64,000 nt of DNA from positions 8,680,001 to 8,744,000 of the forward strand of contig NC_015957.1 of NCBI RefSeq assembly GCF_000147815.2, given 5' to 3'. A program made the position numbers and the translations under genes. Source of the stretch: Streptomyces violaceusniger Tu 4113 (lineage in GTDB: Bacteria; Actinomycetota; Actinomycetes; Streptomycetales; Streptomycetaceae). Positions 34,684-43,033 of this stretch are shown here, piece by piece. The notes under the pieces are model-generated. The model was not told the DNA's origin, made no database searches, and saw only the letters and a program-made list of their open reading frames with translations. Each line of letters opens with the position of its first letter. Position 1 is the stretch's first letter.

Positions 34684-34741
34684 GTCCCTCCCTGCGGAAC
34701 CTTGCTGGAACCCTGCTGGAACTCGTGGAGTGGCCCCGGGA

Positions 34742-34771
34742 AAGGTAGGATCTATAAGAGGAACACGTCAA
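34742..34771 (-). promoter_or_regulatory. Possible sigma-70-type promoter of the beta-helix gene
   Basis: On the minus strand TTGACG (34771-34766) is followed after 18 bases by TACCTT (34747-34742), about 60 bases before the start codon, in a local AT-rich patch. Confidence 0.35.
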
Positions 34772-34855
34772 TATAGACGGCAGAATCCGGCTAGCTTCGC
34801 CCCTAAGACGTCAATTCATTGGATCTATCGGCCTGGTGCTGGCCTCATAAGCGCG

Positions 34856-34887
34856 GCGGGAGCACCGGCCACCGCCGACGCTCCCGC
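34856..34887 (-). terminator. Candidate terminator hairpin after the Mak-cap-like gene
   Basis: GCGGGAGC and GCTCCCGC form an 8-bp stem with a 16-base loop, about 55 bases after the stop codon at 34941. CCGACC/CCGACT hexamers lie between the stop codon and the hairpin. No T-run is seen. Confidence 0.4.
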
Positions 34888-34940
34888 TCCTGCCCCCGGC
34901 CCCGACCCCGACTCCGACCCCGACCCCGACCAATGGTGCG

Positions 34941-35579
34941 TCAGGACACCGTGTCGTAGAGGATGGCGAACCGGCCGCGGGCCTCGTCGTCCTCCGACAG
35001 CCGCCAGCCCGCGCTGACATGACCCCGGACCCCGGCGGTCTCCGCACCGGACTCCGGACGCAGAACGCGCGTCACCTGGAGGGCGACCCCGTCACCCAGC
35101 AGCAGGCGGGTGCCGTCCGGCCCGTTCGCGACGGCCGACGCCTCGGCGGCCCCGGCCGGGATCTCGAACCCGGCTCCGGTCACCTCGGCGGTGACTGAGG
35201 GGTCGGGGGTGTCGGACAGGCTCTGCGCCTGCGGCTCGGCGCGCCCCTGGAGCAGCGCGAGCAACTGGCCCACGAGTACCGGGTCGTGCGCCCCGTCGTA
35301 GATCCACCGCTGCCCCAGCACCCCGTGCTCGGTCGTGCCGACGAGGGCCTGCTCGGCTCCATCCAGCGGCGCCGCACGGTAGGTCATCGGTACGTGGTAC
35401 CAGGCGGGCCGATCACCGGCGTCGTCCCGCACCACCATGAACTCGATGCCCACCTCGCCCTCCGGGTCGTCCAGCCGGAAGCCACCGGCCCGGGACAGCT
35501 CCGGCGCGCGCTGGGCGGCGGCGTACCACGGCTGCCCGGGCAGCCAGGCCGTGAGCAGTTCCGTCTTGGTCGGACTCAT
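34941..35579 (-). CDS. Maltokinase N-terminal cap-like protein
   Basis: The product has 212 residues from ATG 35579, with AGGA upstream. The segment LLTAWLPGQPWY, followed by FRLDDPEGEVGIEFMVV, TYRAAPLDGAEQALVGTTEHGVLG and RWIYDGAHDPVLVGQLLALL, matches the N-cap domain of maltokinases and related proteins, here without a kinase domain. Free-standing copies are common in Streptomyces and often annotated as 1,4-alpha-glucan branching enzyme-like; their function is not known. It lies 133 bases downstream of the secreted Lys/Pro-rich protein gene. Confidence 0.8.
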   Translation of the reverse strand: MSPTKTELLTAWLPGQPWYAAAQRAPELSRAGGFRLDDPEGEVGIEFMVVRDDAGDRPAWYHVPMTYRAAPLDGAEQALVGTTEHGVLGQRWIYDGAHDPVLVGQLLALLQGRAEPQAQSLSDTPDPSVTAEVTGAGFEIPAGAAEASAVANGPDGTRLLLGDGVALQVTRVLRPESGAETAGVRGHVSAGWRLSEDDEARGRFAILYDTVS

Positions 35580-35712
35580 CGTGGTCCTGTGAATGATCGA
35601 CATGACGGGAGAACGCCGTGCCCCGGCGTGTGCTTCCCACGGAACGCGCGAGGGCCCGGCGCGCCGTGCGCGCCGGGCCGCCGGCCGATCCCCCCACGGG
35701 CCGGCCAGTGGT

Positions 35713-36336
35713 TCAGGAGCGGGTCGCCCCGACCGCCGCGCTCGTCGCGGTCGCGGACCGGTCGTCGGTGCGGTGCGCCTTCTTGACCACCACGACCTTG
35801 CAGGTCTCGGCCGGCTTACCGGGCTTGGCCGGCTCACTGGGCTTACCCGGCTTGACCGGCTTGGTCGGCGTCGTGGGGTGGGCGGGGACGGCGGAGACGT
35901 CGTCCTTGCTCCCAGCCTTGCCCTTGACGATGACGATCGTGCACACCTTGCCGGGCTTGCCCGGGATAGTGGGGATGGTGGGGATGGCGCAGATGTCGCC
36001 GTGCCCGCGGGCGCCGCCCTTCGGCGCCACGGTGGCCTTCTTGCCGTCGGCCTTGACCGCCGCGGTGGCCTTGCCCACCTCGGTCAGCTCGACCGACTTG
36101 GTGGACTTGGCGGGCTTGGCGTTGGCCCGCTTGACGGCCTTGCCGTGCACCACCCGGCAGATGACCGTGTCACCGGGCTTCGACTTCGCGTTGGAGGCGG
36201 AGGCCGACGCCGAGGAGTGGGACGAGGACGACGCCGAGGCGGGGACCGAGGCACCCAGCGCCAGGGCACCGGCCGCCATGGCCAGCACGACACCGCGCCG
36301 CTTCGCGGACGTGGCACGAGGCAGGAAACGAGACAT
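35713..36336 (-). CDS. Secreted Lys/Pro/Ser-rich protein
   Basis: The product has about 207 residues. A signal peptide (MSRFLPRATSAKRRG, then a hydrophobic core ending in VPASAS) precedes a Ser/Ala-rich linker. The mature protein is low in complexity, with KPGKPSEPAKPGKP- and TIPTIPGKPGK-type repeats. It contains three spaced Cys segments: VICRVVHGKA, DICAIP/VCTIVIVKG and TCKVVVVKKA. The repeated pattern CxVVxxKxA suggests duplicated short beta units. ATG 36336 has GGAG at a good distance. The function is unknown; it may bind the cell wall through its basic repeats. Confidence 0.7.
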   Translation of the reverse strand: MSRFLPRATSAKRRGVVLAMAAGALALGASVPASASSSSHSSASASASNAKSKPGDTVICRVVHGKAVKRANAKPAKSTKSVELTEVGKATAAVKADGKKATVAPKGGARGHGDICAIPTIPTIPGKPGKVCTIVIVKGKAGSKDDVSAVPAHPTTPTKPVKPGKPSEPAKPGKPAETCKVVVVKKAHRTDDRSATATSAAVGATRS

Positions 36337-36442
36337 GGGCACAGCTCTCCTTCATTCGGGGAGTGGAACTGGCTGCCGAAGGACCCTTGATCCGTCGGCG
36401 CACTCACCGTGGCGCACCGATGCTGAGTCCTCGCTGAACCGC

Positions 36443-36486
36443 CTGAGGCCCCGCTGAAGCCGGTGCCCGGTTCAGCGGGGCCTCAG
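36443..36486. promoter_or_regulatory. Perfect 16-bp inverted repeat before the two-component operon
   Basis: CTGAGGCCCCGCTGAA and TTCAGCGGGGCCTCAG are exact reverse complements 12 bases apart. The right arm ends 23 bases before the GTG of the response regulator. Further CGCTGAA copies precede the left arm. It could be the autoregulatory site of the response regulator or a bidirectional terminator for the divergent secreted-protein gene. Confidence 0.6.
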
Positions 36487-36509
36487 CTTGCCCATGCCAT
36501 CCTGACCGC

Positions 36510-37187
36510 GTGCGCATACTGGTGGTGGAAGACGACGCCCGGCTCCGCGAACTGCTCACCGAGGGCTTGGAGCAGGAGGGTTTCACCATCGAGACGGCGG
36601 CGGACGGGCTCAGCGGCCTGGCGCTCGCCCGCTCCGGCGGATACGCGGCGATCGTGCTGGATGTGATGCTCCCCGGGTGCTCCGGCTATCAGCTCTGCTC
36701 GCGGCTGCGCGAGAAGGGCGACTGGACGCCGATCCTGATGCTCACCGCCAAGGACGGCGAGTACGACGAGGCCGATGGGCTCGACGTGGGCGCGGACGAC
36801 TATCTGACCAAGCCGTTCTCCTTCGTCGTCCTGATCGCACGGGTGCGGGCCCTGGTGCGGCGCGGCGGGCTGGACCGGCCCGACGTACTGGAGCTGGGCG
36901 ATCTGCGGCTGGAGCCCGCGGCGTTGGCCTGTGCGCGGGGGAAGGAGGAGGTCACGCTGACGGCCAAGGAGTTCGCCGTGCTGGAGTACCTCGCCCGGCG
37001 CGCAGGCCAGGTGGTCTCCAAGTCCGAGATCGTGCAGAGCGTGTGGGACACCGCGTACGACGGCGGGGCCAATCTCGTCGAGGTCTACATCCGGAGCCTG
37101 CGCCGGAAGATCGATGTGCCGTACGGCCGGCAGTCGATCCGCACGATACGGGGCGCGGGCTATCTGCTGGCCCGCGACGGAGGGTGA
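36510..37187 (+). CDS. OmpR/PhoB-family response regulator
   Basis: The product has 225 residues from GTG 36510. The receiver domain has acidic Asp8/Asp9, the phospho-acceptor Asp51 (IVLDVMLPG), a Thr in LMLTAKD and the switch Lys in DYLTKPFSF. A winged-helix DNA-binding domain follows (LTAKEFAVLEYLARR, SLRRKID, IRTIRGAGYLL). It is encoded directly before a histidine kinase with four bases between stop and start. The palindrome just upstream is its likely own target. The signal is unknown. Confidence 0.93.
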   Translation: MRILVVEDDARLRELLTEGLEQEGFTIETAADGLSGLALARSGGYAAIVLDVMLPGCSGYQLCSRLREKGDWTPILMLTAKDGEYDEADGLDVGADDYLTKPFSFVVLIARVRALVRRGGLDRPDVLELGDLRLEPAALACARGKEEVTLTAKEFAVLEYLARRAGQVVSKSEIVQSVWDTAYDGGANLVEVYIRSLRRKIDVPYGRQSIRTIRGAGYLLARDGG

Positions 37188-37191
37188 GACG

Positions 37192-38628
37192 GTGGGGCAC
37201 ATCAGCGCGGATGTCGGAGGACAGGACGTCGGGCAGGACGTCCGGCAGGACATCGGGCACACGGCCGACGGCGAGGTCCCGGGGGACACCGGACGCCGCC
37301 GCCCGCGCCTGACGTCCGGGTTGACCGTGCGCGCCAAGGCCGTGCTGGCGGCCGCCGGAACCGTCGCCTTCGCGATCGGGCTGTGCATGCTGGCCCTGGT
37401 GCTGGCCCTGCAGCACAACCTCCGCGCCAGCGCCGACCTGGACGCCAGGAACGCCGCCGTCGCGATCAAGGGTCAGTTGGCGCAGACCCGCCCCGCGCCA
37501 CAGCGGGCGCTCATCGTCGCCCCCGGCGCGGTGACGATCAAGGACGTCTCCGGCCGGACGGTCACCCCCACCATGCCGACAGAGACCGGCTCGCAGCAGA
37601 CAGAGGCCACCCCGCAGGACGCGGCCGGTTCCACGATGCTTCCGGCCAAGCCCCTCGAGCCCGTCCAGGCCGGGCAGCGTTACAGCGTGAAGGTGAGCCC
37701 CTCGACCACCGCCGTCGACAACGCCACCGGTCTGCTGCTGCGCCAGGCCGCCCCCGCGGCCGCCGGTCTGGTGCTGTTCGTGGCGGGGCTCACGTGGCTG
37801 CTCGTGGGGCGCGCCCTGCGCCCGGTCGCCGCGATGCGGCAGGAGTTCACCGAGATCACCGAGCGCGATCTGCATCGCCGGGTGCCGGTGCCCCGGGCGC
37901 GGGACGAGATCCACCGGCTGGCCCGGACCATGAACGCCACACTGGACCGGCTGCACCGGGCCATGACCCGGCAGCGGCAGTTCGTGGCCGACGCCTCGCA
38001 TGAGCTGCGCAGCCCCATCGCGGCCGTGCGCGCCCAGCTCGAACTGGTCCTGGCCCGCCCGTCGCGTACCGACTGGCCGGCCGCCGTGCACAAGGCGCTG
38101 CGCGACACCGACCGGCTCCAGGCCGTCGCCTCCGATCTGCTGCTGCTCGCCCGGCTCGACGCGCAGGAGGCGCCGCGCACCGCGGCGGTGGATCTCGGCG
38201 CGCTGGCGGAAGAAGAGGTACGGCGCCACCCGGGCGCGCTCACGTTGGCCGGGGAGCAGGAGCGGGCGGCCGTCGTGACCGGCAGCCGGGTGCAGTTGTC
38301 CCGGCTGCTCACCAACCTCGCCGACAACGCCCGGCGGCACACCCGTACCACCGTCTCGATCACCGTGGCGGTCCGCGGTGGCCGGGTCGAACTGGCCGTG
38401 GACGACGACGGTTCGGGCATCCCGGAAGCCGACCGCGAGCGCGTGTTCGAGCGGTTCACCCGGCTGGATGACGCGCGGGCCCGTCAGGACGGCGGCACCG
38501 GTCTCGGGCTCGCCATCGCCAATGACATCGCTCACGCCCACGGCGGCACCCTTACGGTGCTCACCAGCCCGCGGGGCGGGGCTCGCCTGCTGTTGTGTCT
38601 GCCGCGGACGGACGTCGCCCAACCCTGA
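37192..38628 (+). CDS. Sensor histidine kinase
   Basis: The product has 478 residues from GTG 37192, with GGAGGG upstream. The N-terminus has a slipped repeat (GQDVGQDVRQDIGH). Two transmembrane helices (about 52-75 and 185-205) flank an extracellular loop of about 110 residues. HAMP (LRPVAAMRQEFTEIT), the H-box FVADASHELRSPIAAVR, the N-box LLTNLADNARRH, and ATP-lid motifs VDDDGSGIPEADRE and GGTGLGLAI follow. It pairs with the regulator upstream. The sensor loop shows no recognisable domain. Confidence 0.92.
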   Translation: MGHISADVGGQDVGQDVRQDIGHTADGEVPGDTGRRRPRLTSGLTVRAKAVLAAAGTVAFAIGLCMLALVLALQHNLRASADLDARNAAVAIKGQLAQTRPAPQRALIVAPGAVTIKDVSGRTVTPTMPTETGSQQTEATPQDAAGSTMLPAKPLEPVQAGQRYSVKVSPSTTAVDNATGLLLRQAAPAAAGLVLFVAGLTWLLVGRALRPVAAMRQEFTEITERDLHRRVPVPRARDEIHRLARTMNATLDRLHRAMTRQRQFVADASHELRSPIAAVRAQLELVLARPSRTDWPAAVHKALRDTDRLQAVASDLLLLARLDAQEAPRTAAVDLGALAEEEVRRHPGALTLAGEQERAAVVTGSRVQLSRLLTNLADNARRHTRTTVSITVAVRGGRVELAVDDDGSGIPEADRERVFERFTRLDDARARQDGGTGLGLAIANDIAHAHGGTLTVLTSPRGGARLLLCLPRTDVAQP

Positions 38629-38676
38629 CCCCGGTGCGGACGCGACGTCTCACTCGTGAGAGTTTGGCAACTACCG

Positions 38677-38700
38677 GACCAGACTGATCAGTTGGTCAGT
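38677..38700. promoter_or_regulatory. Operator-like palindrome upstream of the conservon
   Basis: ACTGATCAGT (38683-38692) is a perfect palindrome. It is flanked by GACCA on the left and TGGTC on the right, and the next bases (TTGGTCAGT) repeat its half-site. The spacing looks like a TetR-type operator. It lies about 50 bases before the cvnA start. Confidence 0.4.
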
Positions 38701-38745
38701 AGTATCTGCCCTTTCCTGGCCGTGTCCCAGATGGAGGTGTCAAAG

Positions 38746-40149
38746 GTGCTGTCGGGGACGGAGGCCGTCGTCGTGGCCGCGTCCGCGGTGCTGGTACTGG
38801 TGCTGTCGCTGTGCCTCACCTGGGTGGTCAGACTCCGTCGCGCGCTTGCTGACGCGCGTACGGCGACCGAGCGAGAACGAGCCGTTTCCGAACGGGAACG
38901 AGCCAATACCGCGCGCGAGCGCGCGCTGGCGGCCGAGCGCGGCGAAGAGGTCACGCGGCTGGCCGCCGTACAGAGCGATCTGGACGAGGCGGCGCGCCGG
39001 GAGCGGCGGCTGCGCGACTCCGTCCAGGCGTCGTTCGAGTCCGTGGCCCGCAATATGCACGCCATGTCGATGGTGCAGCAGCAGGTCCTCGACGGCCTCG
39101 AGCAGCATGTCGAGGACGCGCGGCTGATGGGCGAGGTGATGAAGGCGGACCACGCGGCCGCCCAGATGACCCGCAAGGCCCAGACGCTGCTGGTGATGTG
39201 CGGGATCTGGCCGGCGCGGCGGGAGACCCGGCCGGTGTCGCTCTTCGACTGTGTGCGCGGCGCGCAGTCGCGCATCGTGGAGTTCGGCCGGGTGGACGTC
39301 CACGGCGGCCAGACCCTCTACGCGGTGGCACCCGCCGTGGAGGGCCTGATGCACGCGGTGGCCGAACTCCTGGAGAACGCCACGGTCTTCTCCCCCTCCC
39401 GCACCCAGGTGGCGGTCGCCGTCCGGGAGGTCGCGGCGGGCGCGGTCATCGAGATCGACGACGCCGGGCTCGGCATGCCGCCGGACGTGCTGGAAAAGGC
39501 CGTGGGCCAACTGCGGGACGGTCTGGACCTGGCTCAACTGGGCGCCGTGCCGCGGCTGGGGCTCGCCTGTGTCGGGCGCTGGTCGCGGGAGCTGGGCTTC
39601 GGGGTGGAGCTGTCCACGGCCTCGGCGTACGGCGGTACCCGGGTGGTGGTCTTCGTACCGCACCGGCTGCTGACCGAGCCGACGAGCGCGGTCCGGGCGG
39701 CGGACCACAAGCCGGTGGTCGTGGAGCCCGTGACCGTCGGCACGGTGAGCCACGACGCGGGCGGCACCGGCCTCGGCCCGGCCGCCGCCGACCCGGCCGG
39801 GAGCGGCTCGCTCAACGGCCTGTCCGCGGACGACGCGCCCGAGGCCCCCGCGCCGCTCGGCACCGGGCTGCCCCGGCGCCGCAACCGCCGCCGCCCGGCC
39901 GCCGGAACCGCCACGGCCGACACGGCCGATGTGGCCACCGCCTCCGGCGCCCCGGCCCGCGCCGAGCCCACCTCACGGGCCGGCGCCTCCTGGACGCCCG
40001 AGGCCGCCCGCGCCTCCATCACCAGCGTCGTCTCCGGCACCCGCCGCGGACGGGTGGAAGCGGAGGCGGAGGACGGAGCCGGAGCCGGAGCCGTACCGCT
40101 GACGGAGGAAAAGAGTCCGGACCGAGAAGACCGAGAAGGAGGCCGGTAG
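38746..40149 (+). CDS. cvnA: CvnA-type sensor kinase-like protein of a conservon
   Basis: The product has 467 residues from GTG 38746 (GGAGG eight bases before). One N-terminal transmembrane helix (EAVVVAASAVLVLVLSLCL) leads into a long coiled coil of RERA/SERE heptads. A nitrate-sensor-like helical part and a Bergerat ATPase follow (HAVAELLENATVFSPS N-box, IDDAGLGMPPDVL G1). It lacks a classical H-box, as usual for CvnA. The C-terminal 120 residues are disordered and Ala/Pro-rich. Together with CvnB, C and D it forms a membrane complex compared with eukaryotic G-protein-coupled systems. Confidence 0.92.
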   Translation: MLSGTEAVVVAASAVLVLVLSLCLTWVVRLRRALADARTATERERAVSERERANTARERALAAERGEEVTRLAAVQSDLDEAARRERRLRDSVQASFESVARNMHAMSMVQQQVLDGLEQHVEDARLMGEVMKADHAAAQMTRKAQTLLVMCGIWPARRETRPVSLFDCVRGAQSRIVEFGRVDVHGGQTLYAVAPAVEGLMHAVAELLENATVFSPSRTQVAVAVREVAAGAVIEIDDAGLGMPPDVLEKAVGQLRDGLDLAQLGAVPRLGLACVGRWSRELGFGVELSTASAYGGTRVVVFVPHRLLTEPTSAVRAADHKPVVVEPVTVGTVSHDAGGTGLGPAAADPAGSGSLNGLSADDAPEAPAPLGTGLPRRRNRRRPAAGTATADTADVATASGAPARAEPTSRAGASWTPEAARASITSVVSGTRRGRVEAEAEDGAGAGAVPLTEEKSPDREDREGGR

Positions 40150-40598
40150 TGGCCGGAACCATATCCAAATTGCCCGATGTTGGATGGATGCTGCGTCCGC
40201 TGACAGGGATCCCCGGGGTGCGGCATGCCGTCGTCGTCTCGGAGGACGGTCTGCGCATGGGCCACGACTCCGCCGAGGGGCTGTCCGGCGAGGTGTCCCG
40301 GCTCGGCGTGGACGAGGCCGAGTCGCTGGCCGCCGCCTGTGCCGCGCTGACGGTGACCAGCCAGTCCACCGTGTCGCTGCTGTTCGGCGAGAAGGCGGGG
40401 GTGCGGCAGCTCATGATCGAATCCGACAGCGGGTTCGTGCTGTTCACCTCTGCCGGTCAGGGCGCCTCGCTGGGGGTGGCCACCGACACCGAGACGGATG
40501 TCGGCCTGGTGGCCCAGCAGATGCAGTTACTGGTCGCGAAGATCGGTGCCCATCTGAGCAGTCAGCCGCGGGACCCGATGGGCCGCCCGGCGTCATGA
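40149..40598 (+). CDS. cvnB: CvnB, roadblock/LC7-domain protein
   Basis: The product has 149 residues. It starts at GTG 40149, overlapping the cvnA stop (TAGTG). A roadblock/LC7 domain is clear: LRPLTGIPGVRHAVVVSEDG, HDSAEGLSGE, ESLAAACAALTVTSQSTVS and MQLLVAKIGAHL. Such proteins act as regulatory partners of small GTPases. The next gene begins inside its stop codon (ATGA). Confidence 0.95.
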   Translation: MAGTISKLPDVGWMLRPLTGIPGVRHAVVVSEDGLRMGHDSAEGLSGEVSRLGVDEAESLAAACAALTVTSQSTVSLLFGEKAGVRQLMIESDSGFVLFTSAGQGASLGVATDTETDVGLVAQQMQLLVAKIGAHLSSQPRDPMGRPAS

Positions 40599-40960
40599 GC
40601 TCGCCCGGCGAGGAACGCACGACGGCCGCGGTGCGCCCCTATGTGATCACACGGGGGCGCGCCGGTTCCTCACGGGATGCTCTGCCGCTGGAAACGCTCG
40701 TCATGGCGTCCGGGAGCGCGCTGCCGCCGCATATGCAGCCCGAGTACCGGCGGATCGCCGACCACTGCCAGGGGCTGCTGTCGGTGGCGGAGGTCGCCGC
40801 CCATCTCGGTCAGCCGCCGGCCGTGGTGCAGGTGCTGCTCGCGGATCTCATCGACTGGGGGCACATCGTGGCGCGTCCGCCGATCCGGGTGGTCAAGCGA
40901 AAACGTGCCGATTTGGACTTGCTGAGGAAGGTGCTCGATGGGCTTGAGAGCAAGCTCTGA
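40595..40960 (+). CDS. cvnC: CvnC, DUF742 protein
   Basis: The product has 121 residues. The DUF742 winged-helix-like domain shows RPYVITRGRAGSSRDALPLE, EYRRIADHCQGLLSVAEVAAHL and VVQVLLADLIDWGHIV. It is translationally coupled to cvnB by ATGA. The end overlaps cvnD by 23 bases. It probably links the GTPase to the other conservon proteins. Confidence 0.95.
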   Translation: MSSPGEERTTAAVRPYVITRGRAGSSRDALPLETLVMASGSALPPHMQPEYRRIADHCQGLLSVAEVAAHLGQPPAVVQVLLADLIDWGHIVARPPIRVVKRKRADLDLLRKVLDGLESKL

Positions 40961-41687
40961 GATCTCGATGGCCGGTACGGACGGCACAACGCAGACGAAC
41001 CCCACGGCCCGCCAGGGCGACGCGGACCGCACGACCCGCACAGACCACACCAACGAGACAGGCGAGACGGACGAGACGGGCGATACGGACGACATGGACG
41101 ACATGGACGACACCCCCGTCATGTACGTGCAGCCCAGCGTGGCCGGGGCCGCCAAGATCCTGGTGGTCGGCCCGATGGGCGTCGGCAAGACCACGCTGAT
41201 CGGCACGGTGTCGGAGATCAAGCCGCTCTCCACCGAGGCGACGATGAGCCAGGCCGGGGCCCGGCTCGACACCAAGGTGCGGCCGTCGAAGACGACGACC
41301 ACCGTCGCGCTGGACTTCGGGCGGATCACGCTCGGCGGCGAGCTGGTGCTGTATCTCTTCGGCACCCCCGGCCAACAGCGGTTCCTCCCCGCCTGGAAGG
41401 ACTTGGCGCGCGGCGCGCTGGGCGCGCTCGCACTGGTCGACACCCGCGATCTGGAGGGCTCCTTCGACGCGATCGGGCATCTGGAGGACCTGGATGTGCC
41501 GTTCTCGGTCGCGGTCAACGCCTTCCCGGACAGCACGCCGCACAGCGAGGACGATCTGCGCTCCGCGCTCGATCTGCTCCCGCACACCCCGCTGGTCATC
41601 TGTGACGCCCGGGAGCACCAGTCCTCGGTCAAGGCGCTGATCTCGCTCGTCTCGCATCTGATCGAGACGCTCACGGAGGCGTCATGA
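40938..41687 (+). CDS. cvnD: CvnD, small GTPase of the conservon
   Basis: The product has 249 residues. The first 55 form an acidic, Thr-rich extension (TGETDETGDTDDMDDMDDT) unlike the family core. The GTPase has the P-loop VVGPMGVGKTTLIG, switch residues with TTTTVALDFG, LYLFGTPGQQRFLPAW (G3) and VAVNAF in the place of NKxD, a known feature of CvnD proteins. A GAGGAAGG ribosome site inside cvnC supports ATG 40938. Its stop overlaps the start of the P450 gene (ATGA). Confidence 0.93.
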   Translation: MGLRASSEISMAGTDGTTQTNPTARQGDADRTTRTDHTNETGETDETGDTDDMDDMDDTPVMYVQPSVAGAAKILVVGPMGVGKTTLIGTVSEIKPLSTEATMSQAGARLDTKVRPSKTTTTVALDFGRITLGGELVLYLFGTPGQQRFLPAWKDLARGALGALALVDTRDLEGSFDAIGHLEDLDVPFSVAVNAFPDSTPHSEDDLRSALDLLPHTPLVICDAREHQSSVKALISLVSHLIETLTEAS

Positions 41688-43033
41688 CCGCCCCGGCCCC
41701 TACCCGGGTGCCGCTGTACGGAACCACGCTCGACGGTCCGCTGACCGACCTGTACGAGCGGATGCGGCGCGACCACGGTCCGGTGGTCCCGGTGGAGATC
41801 GCGCCCCGGGTCGAGGCATGGCTGGTCATCGGCCACCGCGAGCTGCTCCATCTCACCCGCGACGAGCAGTACTTCTCCCATGACCCGCGCCGCTGGAGCC
41901 CGCTGCGCGAGGGCCGGTTGGCCGCCGACTCACCGCTGATGCCGCTGGTGGGCTGGCGCCCGGCGCTGCTGTTCGCCGACGGCGCGGCGCACCGCCGGAT
42001 GCGCTCGGCGGTGGCCGACGCGCTGGGGCGGGTCAACGGCCATGAGCTGATCCGTACGGTGCGGGCCACCGCGGAGCGGCTGGTCGCCGGGTTCGCCGAC
42101 CGGCACGCGGCGGATCTGGTGGAGAGCTACGCGCGTCTCCTGCCGCTGCAGGTCGTCACCGAACTGCTGGGGCTCGACGAGGAGAACGGGGCGCGGCTGG
42201 TCGAGACGCTCACCACGATCGTCGCCCCGACCGTGGCCGCCACCGGCGCCAACAAGCGGATGGGCCAGATCCTGCTGGAGCTGATCGCCGGGAAGAAGCG
42301 GCGGCCGGGCGCGGATCTGACGTCCTGGCTGCTGGAGCACCCCGTAGGGCTCAGCGACGAGGAGGTGTTGCACAACCTCGTGGTGATCATCGTCGCGGGG
42401 AACAACACCACCGTGAACTGGATCGCCTCCACGATCCAGATCCTGCTCACCGACCCCGCGTTCCGCTCCTCGCTGACCCACGGCCATCTCACCGTCGACG
42501 ACGCCCTGGACCTGGTGCTGTGGCGCCAGCCGCCCACCCAGAACTTCCCCGGCCGCTACGCCACCCGCGATCTGCGCTTCGGCGGCCAGGACATCCGCGC
42601 CGGGGACATGCTCATCCTGGGCCTGGCGGGCGCCAACGCCGACCCGGAGGTGCTGCCCGAGGACGGACGGCCGGTGGTCGGCAACCGCTCCTACCTCGCC
42701 TTCGGCGCGGGCCCGCACACCTGCCCGGCACGGGATCCGGCCCGGCTGATCACCCGTACCGCCGTGGACACCCTGCGCCACCGGCTGCCCGATCTGGAGA
42801 TCGCGGTGCCGGAGGAGCAGCTTCCGTGGATCACCTCGCCGTGGTCCAAGGGGCTGGCGAAGCTGCCGGTGCGGTTCTCGGCGCCGCAGCTCGCGGCCGA
42901 CTCCCCGGGCCGGACGTCCGGCTCCACGGACCGGGTCTCCGATTCCCCGGCCCGGACGTCCGACTGCCCGGCCCGGTCCTCCGGCTCCACGGCTCCTCCG
43001 ACCTCACACTCCCCCGCAGGAGAACGCAGTTGA
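41684..43033 (+). CDS. cvnE: Cytochrome P450, CYP157-like, without the ExxR motif
   Basis: The product has 449 residues. The haem loop FGAGPHTCPARDPARL carries the Cys ligand. The I-helix reads VAGNNTTVNW instead of AGxDTT, and the K-helix reads ALDLVLWRQPPTQ, so the usual Glu of ExxR is absent. From the literature as I recall it, CYP157 members of S. coelicolor (for example CYP157C1) also lack ExxR and sit in conservons next to a CYP154. The last 50 residues are Ser/Pro/Thr repeats (TSGSTDRVSDSPARTSDCPARSSGS-like, in short units). Its TGA touches the end of the tnpB element, so the native C-terminus may have been changed by that insertion. Confidence 0.88.
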   Translation: MTAPAPTRVPLYGTTLDGPLTDLYERMRRDHGPVVPVEIAPRVEAWLVIGHRELLHLTRDEQYFSHDPRRWSPLREGRLAADSPLMPLVGWRPALLFADGAAHRRMRSAVADALGRVNGHELIRTVRATAERLVAGFADRHAADLVESYARLLPLQVVTELLGLDEENGARLVETLTTIVAPTVAATGANKRMGQILLELIAGKKRRPGADLTSWLLEHPVGLSDEEVLHNLVVIIVAGNNTTVNWIASTIQILLTDPAFRSSLTHGHLTVDDALDLVLWRQPPTQNFPGRYATRDLRFGGQDIRAGDMLILGLAGANADPEVLPEDGRPVVGNRSYLAFGAGPHTCPARDPARLITRTAVDTLRHRLPDLEIAVPEEQLPWITSPWSKGLAKLPVRFSAPQLAADSPGRTSGSTDRVSDSPARTSDCPARSSGSTAPPTSHSPAGERS

